Below the pieces are notes generated by a model, which worked only from the letters and a program-made list of their open reading frames with translations, did no database searches and was not told the origin of the DNA. Positions 1 to 8,580 of a stretch of DNA of 30,259 bases are shown here, in pieces. The stretch is from Bryobacterales bacterium (lineage in GTDB: Bacteria > Acidobacteriota > Terriglobia > Bryobacterales > Bryobacteraceae). How positions within the stretch are numbered: position 1 is the first letter of the stretch; each line of letters opens with the position of its first letter. Both the position numbers and the translations under genes were made by a program. The stretch is taken from contig JAEUQE010000094.1 in NCBI GenBank assembly GCA_016789785.1, forward strand, positions 1 through 30,259. The letters run 5' to 3'.

Positions 1-4
1 ATCA

Positions 5-28
5 ATAAATGTTGAGCTCAACATTTAT
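5..28. repeat. perfect 24-bp palindrome at the left edge
   Basis: Positions 5-16 are the exact reverse complement of 17-28. The right half continues smoothly into istB codons, while the left half introduces a stop. An inverted copy right at the end of a sequence is typical of a fold-back assembly or amplification artefact, but it could also be a real rearrangement scar. Confidence 0.85.
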
Positions 29-278
29 CGACGAACTCGGCTACCTCTCGCTCGATCAACAAACATCCAACTTGTTCTATCAAGTCATCTCCACGCGTCA
101 CAGCAAGAAGAAGAGCACCATCATCACGACCAACACGCCCTTCTCCGAGTGGGGCAACATTCTCCACAACACTACGATTGCCACTGCCATTGCCGATCGT
201 TTAGTGGAGAACTCCGAGGTTCTGCTGCTGCAAGGCCCGAGTATGCGTGGCGAAGGGCTCAAGGAACCTCAGCAATAG
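9..278 (+). CDS. istB: IS21-family helper ATPase IstB, C-terminal fragment
   Basis: This is the C-terminal third of an IstB/DnaC-like AAA+ ATPase, the helper that works with the IstA transposase of IS21-type elements. The Walker B region (FIDELGYL) lies near the start. It is followed by the sensor segment (IITTNTPFSEW), the conserved ADRL segment and the terminal LLLQGPSMR region, in the normal family order. The Walker A domain (about 150-170 residues) is missing. Directly before the preserved part there is an in-frame TAA at 6-8, inside a perfect palindrome at 5-28. The ATG at 9 is therefore not a genuine start, and only sequence from about position 17 onward looks like original istB. No istA is visible. 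It is either a degraded copy or one cut by the window edge, and cannot work as drawn. Confidence 0.8.
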   Translation: MLSSTFIDELGYLSLDQQTSNLFYQVISTRHSKKKSTIITTNTPFSEWGNILHNTTIATAIADRLVENSEVLLLQGPSMRGEGLKEPQQ

Positions 279-367
279 ATCAAGGTTGTTACGGTAAAGC
301 GCCGCGCTGTGTCGATAACCCGTGCGGAGGAGTCCGGCGGCTAACTCCACAACGGCGCTGCTCATGG

Positions 368-393
368 GAGCGGGGGCTTGCGGGCTCCCGCTC
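368..393 (+). terminator. possible intrinsic terminator after istB
   Basis: A 7-bp GC-rich stem (GAGCGGG at 368-374, CCCGCTC at 387-393) with a 12-nt loop is followed by a T-rich stretch (TTTCTGTTTC). It lies about 90 bp downstream of the istB stop and could end transcription of the mobile-element remnant. The stem lies within the long version of the next open frame, which argues against the upstream starts of that frame. Confidence 0.4.
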
Positions 394-408
394 TTTCTGT
401 TTCTATCT

Positions 409-696
409 ATGTTTAACTTCAGCGCCAATCATCTCACTTTGCTCCAACGCTTCGAGGGCCGCAACTGCGTTGTCTTTCTCATGAGAGACGACTCCACCCG
501 GCGAGTCTATCGGCTGCATGACTTCTCTAAGGCTCAGCAAATCGTCTACGGACACTACTATTGCATTGCCGGAAAAGTGAACAGCGCCGACAAACTGTAT
601 CTCGTCATCGAGTCCGTCAAGAGAGATTCCAAACACGGCGAGCTTTCGACTGTTCCGGCTCCTGCGGACGGCGCGGGAGGGTTGGCTATGCGGTAA
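409..696 (+). CDS. doubtful small hypothetical protein (95 aa)
   Basis: An open frame with moderately GC-rich third codon positions and an ordinary protein-like composition. The central part (about residues 10-70, from TLLQRFEGRN to VIESVKRD) alternates hydrophobic and charged residues as a small beta-rich domain would. The frame stays open upstream to a GTG at 322, but the ATG at 409 is preferred because a terminator-like hairpin lies at 368-393. No clear ribosome-binding site precedes 409. An antisense frame is open over almost the same interval (403-729, minus), so the strand is not certain. I recognise no family. It may be a passenger or a remnant linked to the IS21 fragment. Confidence 0.3.
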   Translation: MFNFSANHLTLLQRFEGRNCVVFLMRDDSTRRVYRLHDFSKAQQIVYGHYYCIAGKVNSADKLYLVIESVKRDSKHGELSTVPAPADGAGGLAMR

Positions 697-824
697 GGGC
701 CGCGGCGTTGGCCGCACTGCCTGGACCAATCCACCGCTCGTTGACTGCGACGGCGCGGTCAGCAGGGGTGCGCATGGCGGCGGAAAAATGGCTCCACGGC
801 TCCGGCAGAGCGGCGAAAGTGGCC

Positions 825-932
825 TCAGTTCAGACCGGCACTAACATTGAACTCGCCATTCACGTTTTCGGCTAAGATCCAGGACCCGTTACTGTAGTCC
901 CAGGTTTCCATGCGAGAGGTGTTCTGTGTCAT
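825..932 (-). CDS. small protein of 35 aa with strong RBS
   Basis: A short frame read on the minus strand from ATG (932-930) to TGA (827-825). It is preceded by a near-ideal Shine-Dalgarno GAGGAG (940-945) with 7-nt spacing. The peptide runs from MTQNTSRMETWDYSNGSW to NGEFNVSAGLN. It is rich in Asn, Ser, Trp and Gly, has no membrane segment, and looks like a compact beta-hairpin rather than random translation. It lies 155 bp downstream of the large unknown minus-strand gene ending at 1088 and on the same strand, so the two may be co-transcribed. I do not recognise the family. It could be an independent small gene, a partner of the upstream gene, or the remnant of a longer one. Confidence 0.5.
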   Translation of the reverse strand: MTQNTSRMETWDYSNGSWILAENVNGEFNVSAGLN

Positions 933-1087
933 CGAATATCTCCTCGGTCGAAATCTCCCAAGTTCGGGATTGCAGCTAGCTTGGCACGCGAGCGGCCACA
1001 TCGCGAACCGATTGAAAATGCGAGGGATTCAATGTCTTGCCACTTCTTGATAGGGGGGTGGCTCAACAGGACTGTTGGGATTTCGAG

Positions 1088-2839
1088 TCACGCACGGCGC
1101 AGCAGGCAGGAAATGGCCTCCAGGCTCTCCTGGAGTTTGTCATAGACGGTGTCCAGGGCCTTACCCCACCGGGCTACGGTACTCGCGGGATCGATCTCGA
1201 ATGTCGAGAGGCTGTCCCTAAGCTTGAGCTCAAAGTCCCTTCCCCCCCGATGTGCGTCCAGTTGCCTCAGCCCGTTCAGCGCAAAGAGTGCTTTCAACGC
1301 CTCGACGCGGGACGCCGCGTCCCACCGCGAGGCGACATCGGCTCGATTACCTGTTAGATCCAACCCCGTGTCGATCGAGATCTCAGCAACCTGACAGATA
1401 ACCTCAAGAAGCTTGAGAGAACGAAAGTCCTTGGTCTTCTCGCGGGGAATGCCGATCGTGTCAACGGTTTCCCGGAGGTGACGCTCCTTGAGTCCTTCGA
1501 ATGGCTTGAAAAGGGCCGTGCAGCGCCCAAGAAAGTCCTCCCTGGACATACTGAGGAAACTTACGTTTCCCAGCGGTTTGAGTTCGGACGTCGTCCACCA
1601 GCCGTTCCTTGAAACCTCCGCACTGTCGTATCCACCGAGTTCTCGCTGACTGACATGCACTCCAAGCTTGTTCGCCACTTGCGTGAGTGCTTCGGTAAGA
1701 TTCAGCAATGCCATCACGAAATCCTCGGCTCTTGCGCCAATGTGCCGGCCGCCGTGGAGTTCCACGTCTCGGGCTGCCACCTCCTTGCTGACCGCGTAGC
1801 AGTGAACTTCCTCAATGATCGCCTTGGGGGTACCCTCGTAGAGCTTGAGAAGTTCTGCCTCGATATGGTTCCTTCCAAATCTCCGGCAATAGCTCAAGCC
1901 CCACCAATTCCCGTGGCTCACGCTTCCGGAGGACGGGTGGATCTCGTAATCATCCTTTCCCTCGAACCGTTTCAGAAACTCATCGCGAATGTAGACATAA
2001 TCCATGGGGCGCAAATGGCGAATCTGTTCGTCGCTCAGGACGCCGTAGTCCGGCCAATCCAGCGTGGGTCGTTCCTCTTCGGTGACCGGTTTGACCCCGG
2101 GGGGTAAGATCAGCCGGCAACCGGCAACCTGAGAGAGTTGGTCTTCGTGCTGAGGTGGGATATGGACTCGCCGCAACCAGAATCGCCGGCCGGGCAACTC
2201 GGCATTCCGCCATCCAGTCGGGCCGACCGCTTCATCGAACGCCGTATCCCCGGCCGAGTACCGCTCTTCGTAGTACACGCCCAAGGCAGCGCACTCCTTG
2301 AGGCTCAGGTAGTCCTCAAGATATCGACGCAGCACGCTAATCGATGCCGTGGTCTTCGGCATGTAAACCGGATGCACGATCACCACATCGTAGGTCGGCC
2401 CACGCGGGTCGTCCCAGTGAATCGACCCGTCGTTGCAGGTGCGCGGAACGAGTCCGTAGCACATCAGGAAAGCGTTGTCGGGAACCAGGACCTCACGGTC
2501 TTGGACGCGCCAAGTGTGCACAAGCGCTTCATACTGCTGGCCGACGATTGCGCCATCTACCCAGAAATCATTCCTGCGTGCTTGACCCAAATGTGTCGGC
2601 CGCGGTCCCCAGCATCGCACTTCCTGTCCGATACCACCAGGGGTATTGAGGATCGCACCGACTTCGGGAAGTGGGACCAGCGCCGTATGGAGGCATTCAA
2701 ACCCCGGATAGGCACCGCTGGGTTCACTCGACACCCGCGCCACAAGGACGTGCCCGTCAGCGGAATTCGAATACGGCTTGCTAAGGTGACGTAATGATGC
2801 AGGCCAGAAATCTACTTCCAGTCTTTTGACATCTTCCAC
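1088..2839 (-). CDS. unknown 583-aa protein with C-terminal HEPN-like R-x4-H motif
   Basis: The start is GTG (2839-2837). A clean GGAGG at 2848-2852 with 9-nt spacing supports it. I recognise no named family. The first ~330 residues are soluble, aromatic-rich and mixed alpha/beta, including TYDVVIVHPVYMPKTT near 150 and a Trp/Tyr/Arg-rich segment (NWWGLSYCRRFGRN) near 315. From about 370 to the end the protein is mainly helical. Near the C-terminus, LNGLRQLDAHRGG gives R525-x4-H530, the RX4-6H signature of HEPN RNase domains, placed after a predicted helix as in that superfamily. No signal peptide or membrane segment is seen, so it is probably cytosolic. The IS21 remnant on one side and weak neighbours around it suggest an accessory region. 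A HEPN-type defence or toxin role is inference; the gene itself is secure. Confidence 0.85.
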   Translation of the reverse strand: MEDVKRLEVDFWPASLRHLSKPYSNSADGHVLVARVSSEPSGAYPGFECLHTALVPLPEVGAILNTPGGIGQEVRCWGPRPTHLGQARRNDFWVDGAIVGQQYEALVHTWRVQDREVLVPDNAFLMCYGLVPRTCNDGSIHWDDPRGPTYDVVIVHPVYMPKTTASISVLRRYLEDYLSLKECAALGVYYEERYSAGDTAFDEAVGPTGWRNAELPGRRFWLRRVHIPPQHEDQLSQVAGCRLILPPGVKPVTEEERPTLDWPDYGVLSDEQIRHLRPMDYVYIRDEFLKRFEGKDDYEIHPSSGSVSHGNWWGLSYCRRFGRNHIEAELLKLYEGTPKAIIEEVHCYAVSKEVAARDVELHGGRHIGARAEDFVMALLNLTEALTQVANKLGVHVSQRELGGYDSAEVSRNGWWTTSELKPLGNVSFLSMSREDFLGRCTALFKPFEGLKERHLRETVDTIGIPREKTKDFRSLKLLEVICQVAEISIDTGLDLTGNRADVASRWDAASRVEALKALFALNGLRQLDAHRGGRDFELKLRDSLSTFEIDPASTVARWGKALDTVYDKLQESLEAISCLLRRA

Positions 2840-3054
2840 AAGAGAGATCCTCCAGCGTCCGTATCATCTCACGATCATTCTCGCAAGATCTTCCACCCGA
2901 TCATCTATGAAAGCGCCGCTTGTCACAGATCTTCCCCAACTCAATCTCCCTTGTTTTCAACACCCGCCCCCAGAATCCGCCAAAGCTGCCCGAAGCCCTA
3001 TGCTACCGTCGAATCGGAGGCAATCCCTCCGCACCCAATTCAAGGAGCATTTCC

Positions 3055-3726
3055 ATGGAATCCAACGCATCCGCAGCGAAACTCGCGGCAAATACAGCAA
3101 ATGCACAGAAATCCACCGGTCCCACCTCCGCCGAAGGCAAGGAAAAGGTCTCCCAGAACGCCCGTAAGCACGGACTCTCTGGCGCGAAGTTTTTCTGCCC
3201 GGAGCACCTCCGTCCGCTCCTCGCCGAGATCGAACAGGAATACCGCCAATCCATCCGTCCCGTCGGCTTTCTCGAAGAAGACTCCCTCCTCCAACTCCGC
3301 AACGCCCGCTTCAACATGGAGCGTGCGCAGATCCTCATGGAAGAACTCGGACGCGAAGCCGACTCCCGTGGCGTCGACCCGCTCGCGGACCCCGATACCC
3401 GCAAGGACTACCTTCTCTATCAGCGCTACTTCAATCAGAACCGCTCCGCCATGCAAGCCGCCATGCGCGAACTCCGAAAGCTCCAGTCCGAGCGTGTCCT
3501 CCGCGAACAGCACCACGCCCACGAACATCACCCCGGCCTCGCCGACTTCGGCCCAACCATGCGGCTCTATCACCAACACATGCGCAACAAGCAGAAGCAG
3601 CAGCAAGCCCAGGCCCAGCAGGCGTTTCATGCTATGTTGCACCAGCCGCTCCCCGGCGAACCCGGCTACCGCGGCGACCTCGACCCCGCCAACGAAACAA
3701 ACCCACGCCACACTCGCGCCGCCTGA
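3055..3726 (+). CDS. STGPTSAEGK-type hypothetical protein (223 aa)
   Basis: The start at 3055 is chosen because AAGGAG (3042-3047) sits 7 nt upstream; the open frame extends further upstream but without such a signal. The N-terminus (residues ~10-35) carries the block ANTANAQKSTGPTSAEGK followed by SQNARKHGLSG. To my knowledge this block marks a family repeated many times in acidobacterial and planctomycetal genomes without an assigned function. A long charged helical region follows (about 45-170), probably coiled-coil, with the pattern LLQLRNARFNMERAQILMEE. The tail is rich in Gln, His and Ala (KQKQQQAQAQQ) and probably disordered. No signal peptide. The basic N-terminal block could bind nucleic acid, but that is a guess. 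Confidence 0.75.
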   Translation: MESNASAAKLAANTANAQKSTGPTSAEGKEKVSQNARKHGLSGAKFFCPEHLRPLLAEIEQEYRQSIRPVGFLEEDSLLQLRNARFNMERAQILMEELGREADSRGVDPLADPDTRKDYLLYQRYFNQNRSAMQAAMRELRKLQSERVLREQHHAHEHHPGLADFGPTMRLYHQHMRNKQKQQQAQAQQAFHAMLHQPLPGEPGYRGDLDPANETNPRHTRAA

Positions 3727-3759
3727 AAAACGCACTCAATTCCACCAATAAGGAGCTAA

Positions 3760-3882
3760 ATGTTCAAACAACCAGGAATCAGCCGCCCGCGAATTCGCCG
3801 CCGTCTTCCTTCCAAACCGGCTCAGTGTGTCCGCGTACAACCACCCTGTAACGCTTTGCCGCTGGCTGCACTATACTCCTAG
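3760..3882 (+). CDS. possible small basic peptide (40 aa)
   Basis: ATG at 3760 is preceded by AAGGAG (3750-3755) with only 4-nt spacing. The frame ends with TAG at 3880-3882. The peptide begins MFKQPGISRPRIRRRLP, is strongly basic in its first half and has two cysteines in the second. It lies 33 bp after the STGP-family gene. The candidate promoter of the next gene overlaps its end, which counts against it being a constrained coding sequence. It may be a small gene, a leader peptide or chance. Confidence 0.3.
   Translation: MFKQPGISRPRIRRRLPSKPAQCVRVQPPCNALPLAALYS
3872..3877 (+). promoter_or_regulatory. candidate -10 box for the GMC oxidoreductase gene
   Basis: TATACT matches five of six positions of the bacterial -10 consensus and stands 30 bp before the SD/ATG pair at 3894-3910. 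No convincing -35 box is found at the usual distance, so the call rests on the -10 box and its position alone. Confidence 0.3.
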
Positions 3883-3907
3883 CACACAAGTCTGGAGGGG
3901 CTTGACC

Positions 3908-6900
3908 ATGTTCAGCAAACCTGGAACCAACGCCGTGAACGGTACGACTTCGTCGTGATCGGCTCCGGCTACGGCGGCGCGATTACCGCGGCGCGGCTCG
4001 CCAACACCGACATCAATCCCAAACCGAGCGTCTGCATCCTGGAGCGTGGCAAAGAGTGGCCCGTCGGCTCCTTCCCGAACTCCGCGGAGAGCTACGCCGC
4101 CAATCTGCGCGCCCCCGGCAACCCGCTGGGTCTCTACGAAATGCTCAACTTCGACCAGATCAGCGTGCTCAAGGGCTCGGGCCTCGGCGGCACGTCGCTG
4201 GTGAACGCCAACGTCGCCATCCGGCCTGACAAAGAAGTGTTCGAACTCGGCGGTTGGCCCAAGTCGCTTACGCTCGCCGAACTCTCCCCCTACTATGCTC
4301 TCGCCGAAAAGACCCTCAACGTCACGCCGCATCCCCGCGCGGGCTCGCTCGCCAAGGTCCAGGCACTCGAGCGCCGCGCCGTCGAGATCGGCACGCATGC
4401 CGAGCATCTCCCGCTCGCTGTGAACTTCACCACAGGCCCGAATCCGCAGGGCGTCCACCAGGAAGCCTGCACCGACTGCGGCGACTGCGTCTCGGGCTGC
4501 AACGTCAGCGCCAAGAACACGCTCTACATGAACTACCTGCCGCTCGCCCGCCAGGGCGGCGCCGAAATCTTCACTCAGGTGAAGGTCGAGTCGATTGAAA
4601 AGACCGCCAACGGCTGGCTGGTACACGGGCGCTGGCAGGAGACCAACTCGAAGTCCAAGAAGTTCACAATCGCCGCAGGCAACGTCATCCTCGCCGCCGG
4701 TTCGATCAACTCCACCGAGATCCTGTTGCGATCGGCCGCGCTGAACAAGCTCAGCGTCTCACCCGCGCTCGGCACGCGCTTTGGCGGCAATGGCGACTTC
4801 TTCGGCCTCTCCTACAATGGCGATCACCGCGCCAACACGCTCGGCTTCGGAACGCCGCCAGTCCTGCCCCCTCAGCCCGACCGGCCCGGTCCCAGCATTG
4901 TGGCCCTGGTCCGGCACAACAGCGGCGCGACGGTGCTGAATCGCTTTGCCATCGAAGACCTGTCGTTTCCCTCCGCCGCCGTGCGAGCCGCGCAGATCGT
5001 GTTCCCGCTCGCACCCCGCGAGGATACCGATAGCGGCGATGAGACCGCCGAGCGCAGGCGCATCGATCGCGATGTGCTTGGCCGCGACCCTCTCAACGGC
5101 GCGCTCAACCACACCATGCTCTATCTCTGCATGGGCTTTGACGACGCCCGCGGCACCTTCGAATTCGAGCGCCCGTTCTTTGAACGCGACGGCCGCATCC
5201 GCATCCGCTGGGATGGCGTGGGCGAGCAGCAGGTGTTTGCCCGCATCAACGCCGAGATCCGCCGCCACGCCCGCGCGCAAGGCGGCAGCTTCGTCGAGAA
5301 TCCGCTGTGGAGCTTCCCCGGATTGCGCCGTCTGATCACCGCCCATCCGCTCGGTGGCTGCCCCATGTCGGATGACTTCACCGCCGGCGCGACCGATTCC
5401 TACGGGCGCGTCTATCAGAAGGACGGCACCGTCCACACCGGGCTCTTCGTGGCCGATGGCGCGCTGCTGCCAAGCGCGCTTGGCGTGAACCCGTTCCTCA
5501 CCATCTCCGCCGTGGCCGAACGCATCGCGGCGAAAATCATCGCGAACCTCAAGGGCGAAGCCTACCCCGCGCCGCCCGTAGCCGTCGGCTTCTCGCAACT
5601 CAGCGCAATCGATGTGGCGGAACGTCGCGAGGCCGAACTGGAGCGTATCTTCCAGTCCGCGCCTTCGCTCGAAATCGGCGTCATGATGAACCAGGGCGGC
5701 CCCGCGTCGATTGATGCTGCAACCAAGTCCATCCGCAACGACGACGCCTGGAAGGGCTTCTTCCCGAAGCACCACATCCTCAACCAAATGTCGGGGCTCC
5801 TCTACACGGGCTTCCAGAAGCGCTTCCGCAAGGAAGGCTCGCGCTTCACGGGGCTCACCAGCGATACCGATGGCCGAATCCGCGCCCGCAATTCGCTTGA
5901 ACAGCTCGACCTCACCAAGCAAACCGGCGACCTCGCGCCCGGCCGCTACATCCTGCTGCAATACCTCGATCCGCCATGGCAAGGCTTCTACGACGTGTTC
6001 AAGGTGATCCACAAAGATCTCCTCATCGGGCGCGTCTATCTGGGGAGTTATCCGAACGGCCGGCGCATGTTCACCTTCCCCATGACGCGCACTTATGGCT
6101 TTCACCAGATGAAGGTCGACGATCACCGCGCGCTGTGGGACTCGGAGTCCGTCACCATTCCCACCAAGGAGCAACTCGCCGGCGTGTGGCGCATGGACGT
6201 GATTTCCAATGCCAACCAGGCCGGCGGCATCGCGCGGCTGACCTTTGACCTCAAGCCCGATGGGCGTCTCGAGAGCCGCTACCAACTGGCCGGCCTGATC
6301 GAAGGGCTGGTGCTGCCCAGCTTCACCGCCAATCATTTCCAACTCACCGACTTCACCGGTTTTCACGACGAGATCCGCCGCGTGGATGCGGACACGATGA
6401 TCGGGAAATGGGTGATGGAGTTGCCGCCGGAAGCGTCGGCGTTGCCTGCTTTCGGCTCGCTCGGCATCTTCCATCAGGAGGCGCCCGCACCTGGAGATCG
6501 CCGCCCGCGCTTTGGCTTTTACTATCTGCTTTCGCGCACCGGCGAATCCGACGCGCCGACGAACACACTGCTTGCGCCGTGGCGCGATGCGCAACTCCCC
6601 GCCGGTCTGCAACTGGAGTTTCAGGAAGAGATGGACGGCTGGTACTTCCCCGGCCAGTCGACGCCGGGGCCGGGCCGCGAGGCCGACTTGACGCTTGCGT
6701 CGCGCGACCGGAACGGCGCCATCCCCTGCCGTTTCAAACTCAACTTGCGGGCAGCCGATCTCAACGAATTCGTCGACGGCGCAGAGCATGAGGCCCGCGC
6801 CGAGGGCACCCTCACGTTTGCTCGGTTTGGTGCAAGCGCGGGTGAAGCGGTGTTCACCCTTGATGCCTCCCGCTCCACGTTCCAGTATCTGCGCGTCAAC

Positions 6901-8265
6901 CCCGCCACAGGCGAGGCCGAGATGCGCTATCACCTCGAGTTTGACGACCCCTCCGGAGTGCGCCACCACTTCGATGGCCGCAAGTACATGCAGAAGGACG
7001 AAGCGGGTGGGATTCGCGGTTTCCAAGAGCTGATGGAGGACTACACCACGCTCTACGTGCACGTGACCACTCCGCACAACGGCGCGGAAACCGGCACGGC
7101 CTACCTGCGCTTCCGCACGTTTGAAAACATCGCGGCGTTTCGCAGTCTCACGCAGTTTCTCTCATCGTTCCGCGTCACCGGCACGGCGGATCCGCTGCTA
7201 CGGTTGCGCGGGCAGATGAAGTTCGCTGCCTTCACCGGGCAGTTCATCCAGCGCGAGTATGACCCGGCCGGCGTCACCACCGGCGCCTTGCGCGAAGACG
7301 TGCGCACCGAGGTAGTGCGCGGCGCCGCGGAGGCGGACTTCTTCTCCACTCAGACCGGTGAGTCGCTACAAGCCATTCTGCGCGCGCAACCCACATTGCC
7401 TCTCGACTCGCTCATCAACACGCGCCGCGAACGAGTGGACGTGGCGCGCCGGCGCATCTGGCGCGATGTGTTCTGGAAGGGCTCGTTTGCGAAGGACTCG
7501 CTCGCGGGCGGCGAAGAGCGGCTGCGCAACTCCGCGATCGCCGCCGGTGCAGCCAGTGGAGCCTTTACGAGCGGGGCGTTCTGGAAGCGCTTCGATGCGG
7601 TCACTGCTGCGGGGCTTACAGGTCATGTAGTGAACTACGATCTCCACTGGCTGCCTGGCAAGCCGATCGTGCGCGAAGTGGCCTATCCAAACGCCACCCG
7701 CCGCTACTTCGACAAAGGCGACAAGGTGTTGCTACTTACTTACACCAACGAACCGTATCGTGTGGTGTACGACACCATCAAGGTCATCGACGAGAACAGC
7801 GCCGTCGGCGTGATGCATCTCGGCGAGTTCCCCGACGGCATCGAGTTTGCCACCTTCGTCATGGAGCGCCACAACTATCCGTTTGAGCTGATGTCACGCG
7901 AAGACTACCGTCTGCTGGCGTCGGATGCGTTCACGCGCGTTCCCACTGCGGCCGAAGCTGCCGGCGAATGGACCGGCCGGCTGATCTCGCTGGCGCACCC
8001 CAACCTGAGCCTCATGCGAAAGCCCAACCCGGTGCGTATGGAAGGGGCGATCGATGGCAACGGCGCTGCCCGGTTCCGGCTGGGCGGTTTGGCCGAGCCG
8101 TGGTCGGGCGGCCCGATCTCCGGTCTCAGGCTGGTCGACGCAGACATGCTGATCGGGCGGTGGGATCTGGGCGTGGATCTGGGCTGGCTCGCCGCGCTAC
8201 AGGACTGTGTCGAGCCCGACGGTGGCCGCTTCTGGGCCCACTTCGTCCTGACGCGCAAGCGATGA
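3908..8265 (+). CDS. giant GMC-family FAD oxidoreductase with duplicated C-terminal domain
   Basis: A secure protein of about 1450 residues. The first ~530 form a GMC flavoprotein of the cholesterol-oxidase type. They include the FAD-binding VIGSGYGGA, the GGTSLVNANV segment, a Cys cluster (CTDCGDCVSGC) and the C-terminal AHPLGGCPM and GVNPFLTISA blocks that hold the active-site His/Asn and FAD contacts. GMC proteins are usually 500-600 aa. The tail (~540-1436) contains a region like those that follow the FAD domain in multidomain cholesterol-oxidase-like proteins (about 880-1100), flanked by two related domains (about 655-825 and 1250-1425). Start: ATG 3908 has a good SD (GGAGGGG, 3894-3900), but its frame ends in TGA at 3956-3958. 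The main frame has a usable start only at GTG 3955, which would cut into the first Rossmann strand (YDFVVIGSG). A one-base indel near 3940 is likely. Substrate unknown, possibly a sterol-like alcohol. No signal peptide seen. Confidence 0.85.
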
Positions 8266-8502
8266 AGTCGCGGTCCGCACACCGCCCTGCCGCGCCCTCG
8301 GCTGGCTCGCCGCGCTACCGGACTGTGTCGAGCCCGACGGTGGCCGCTGCTGGGCCCACTTCGTCCTGACGTGTAAGCGATGAAGTCGCGGTCCACACAC
8401 CGCCCTGCCGCGCCCTCGGCTGGCTCGCCGCGCTACAGGATTGTGTCGAGCCAGACGGTGGCCGCTTCTGGACCCACTTCGCCCTGACGCGCAGGCGCTG
8501 AT
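8182..8502 (+). repeat. 118-bp tandem repeat of the GMC gene's 3' end (2.7 copies)
   Basis: Three head-to-tail copies start at 8182, 8300 and 8418 (GGCTGGCTCGCCGCGCT), giving an exact 118-bp period; the third stops after about 85 bp. Copy 1 holds the last ~28 codons and stop of the GMC gene plus the following spacer. Copies 2 and 3 lie after the stop codon, yet each still encodes nearly the same C-terminus in its own frame, with a few mostly single-base differences. It looks like a tandem duplication of a gene end that has since drifted. Confidence 0.9.
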
Positions 8503-8580
8503 GCGGCCGGCACGGTAACGCAGACTCCAGCCACCCGCAGCTTCATCAGGTTTGTGATCCACTGCCGGGCGGCACGTTCG

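Noticed and set aside
561..875. Plus-strand frame of 104 codons
   Set aside because: Arg-rich translation without an RBS; its end is antisense to the better supported 35-codon gene at 825-932.
3040..3735. A 231-codon minus-strand frame opposite the STGP-family gene
   Set aside because: The plus strand has a strong SD and the known family block. The minus translation is Val/Glu/Gly-biased as expected of an antisense shadow.
4759..7077. A 772-codon open frame antisense to the GMC gene
   Set aside because: It is a by-product of high GC in the third codon position of the plus-strand gene. The sense strand has clear GMC motifs and the antisense product has none.
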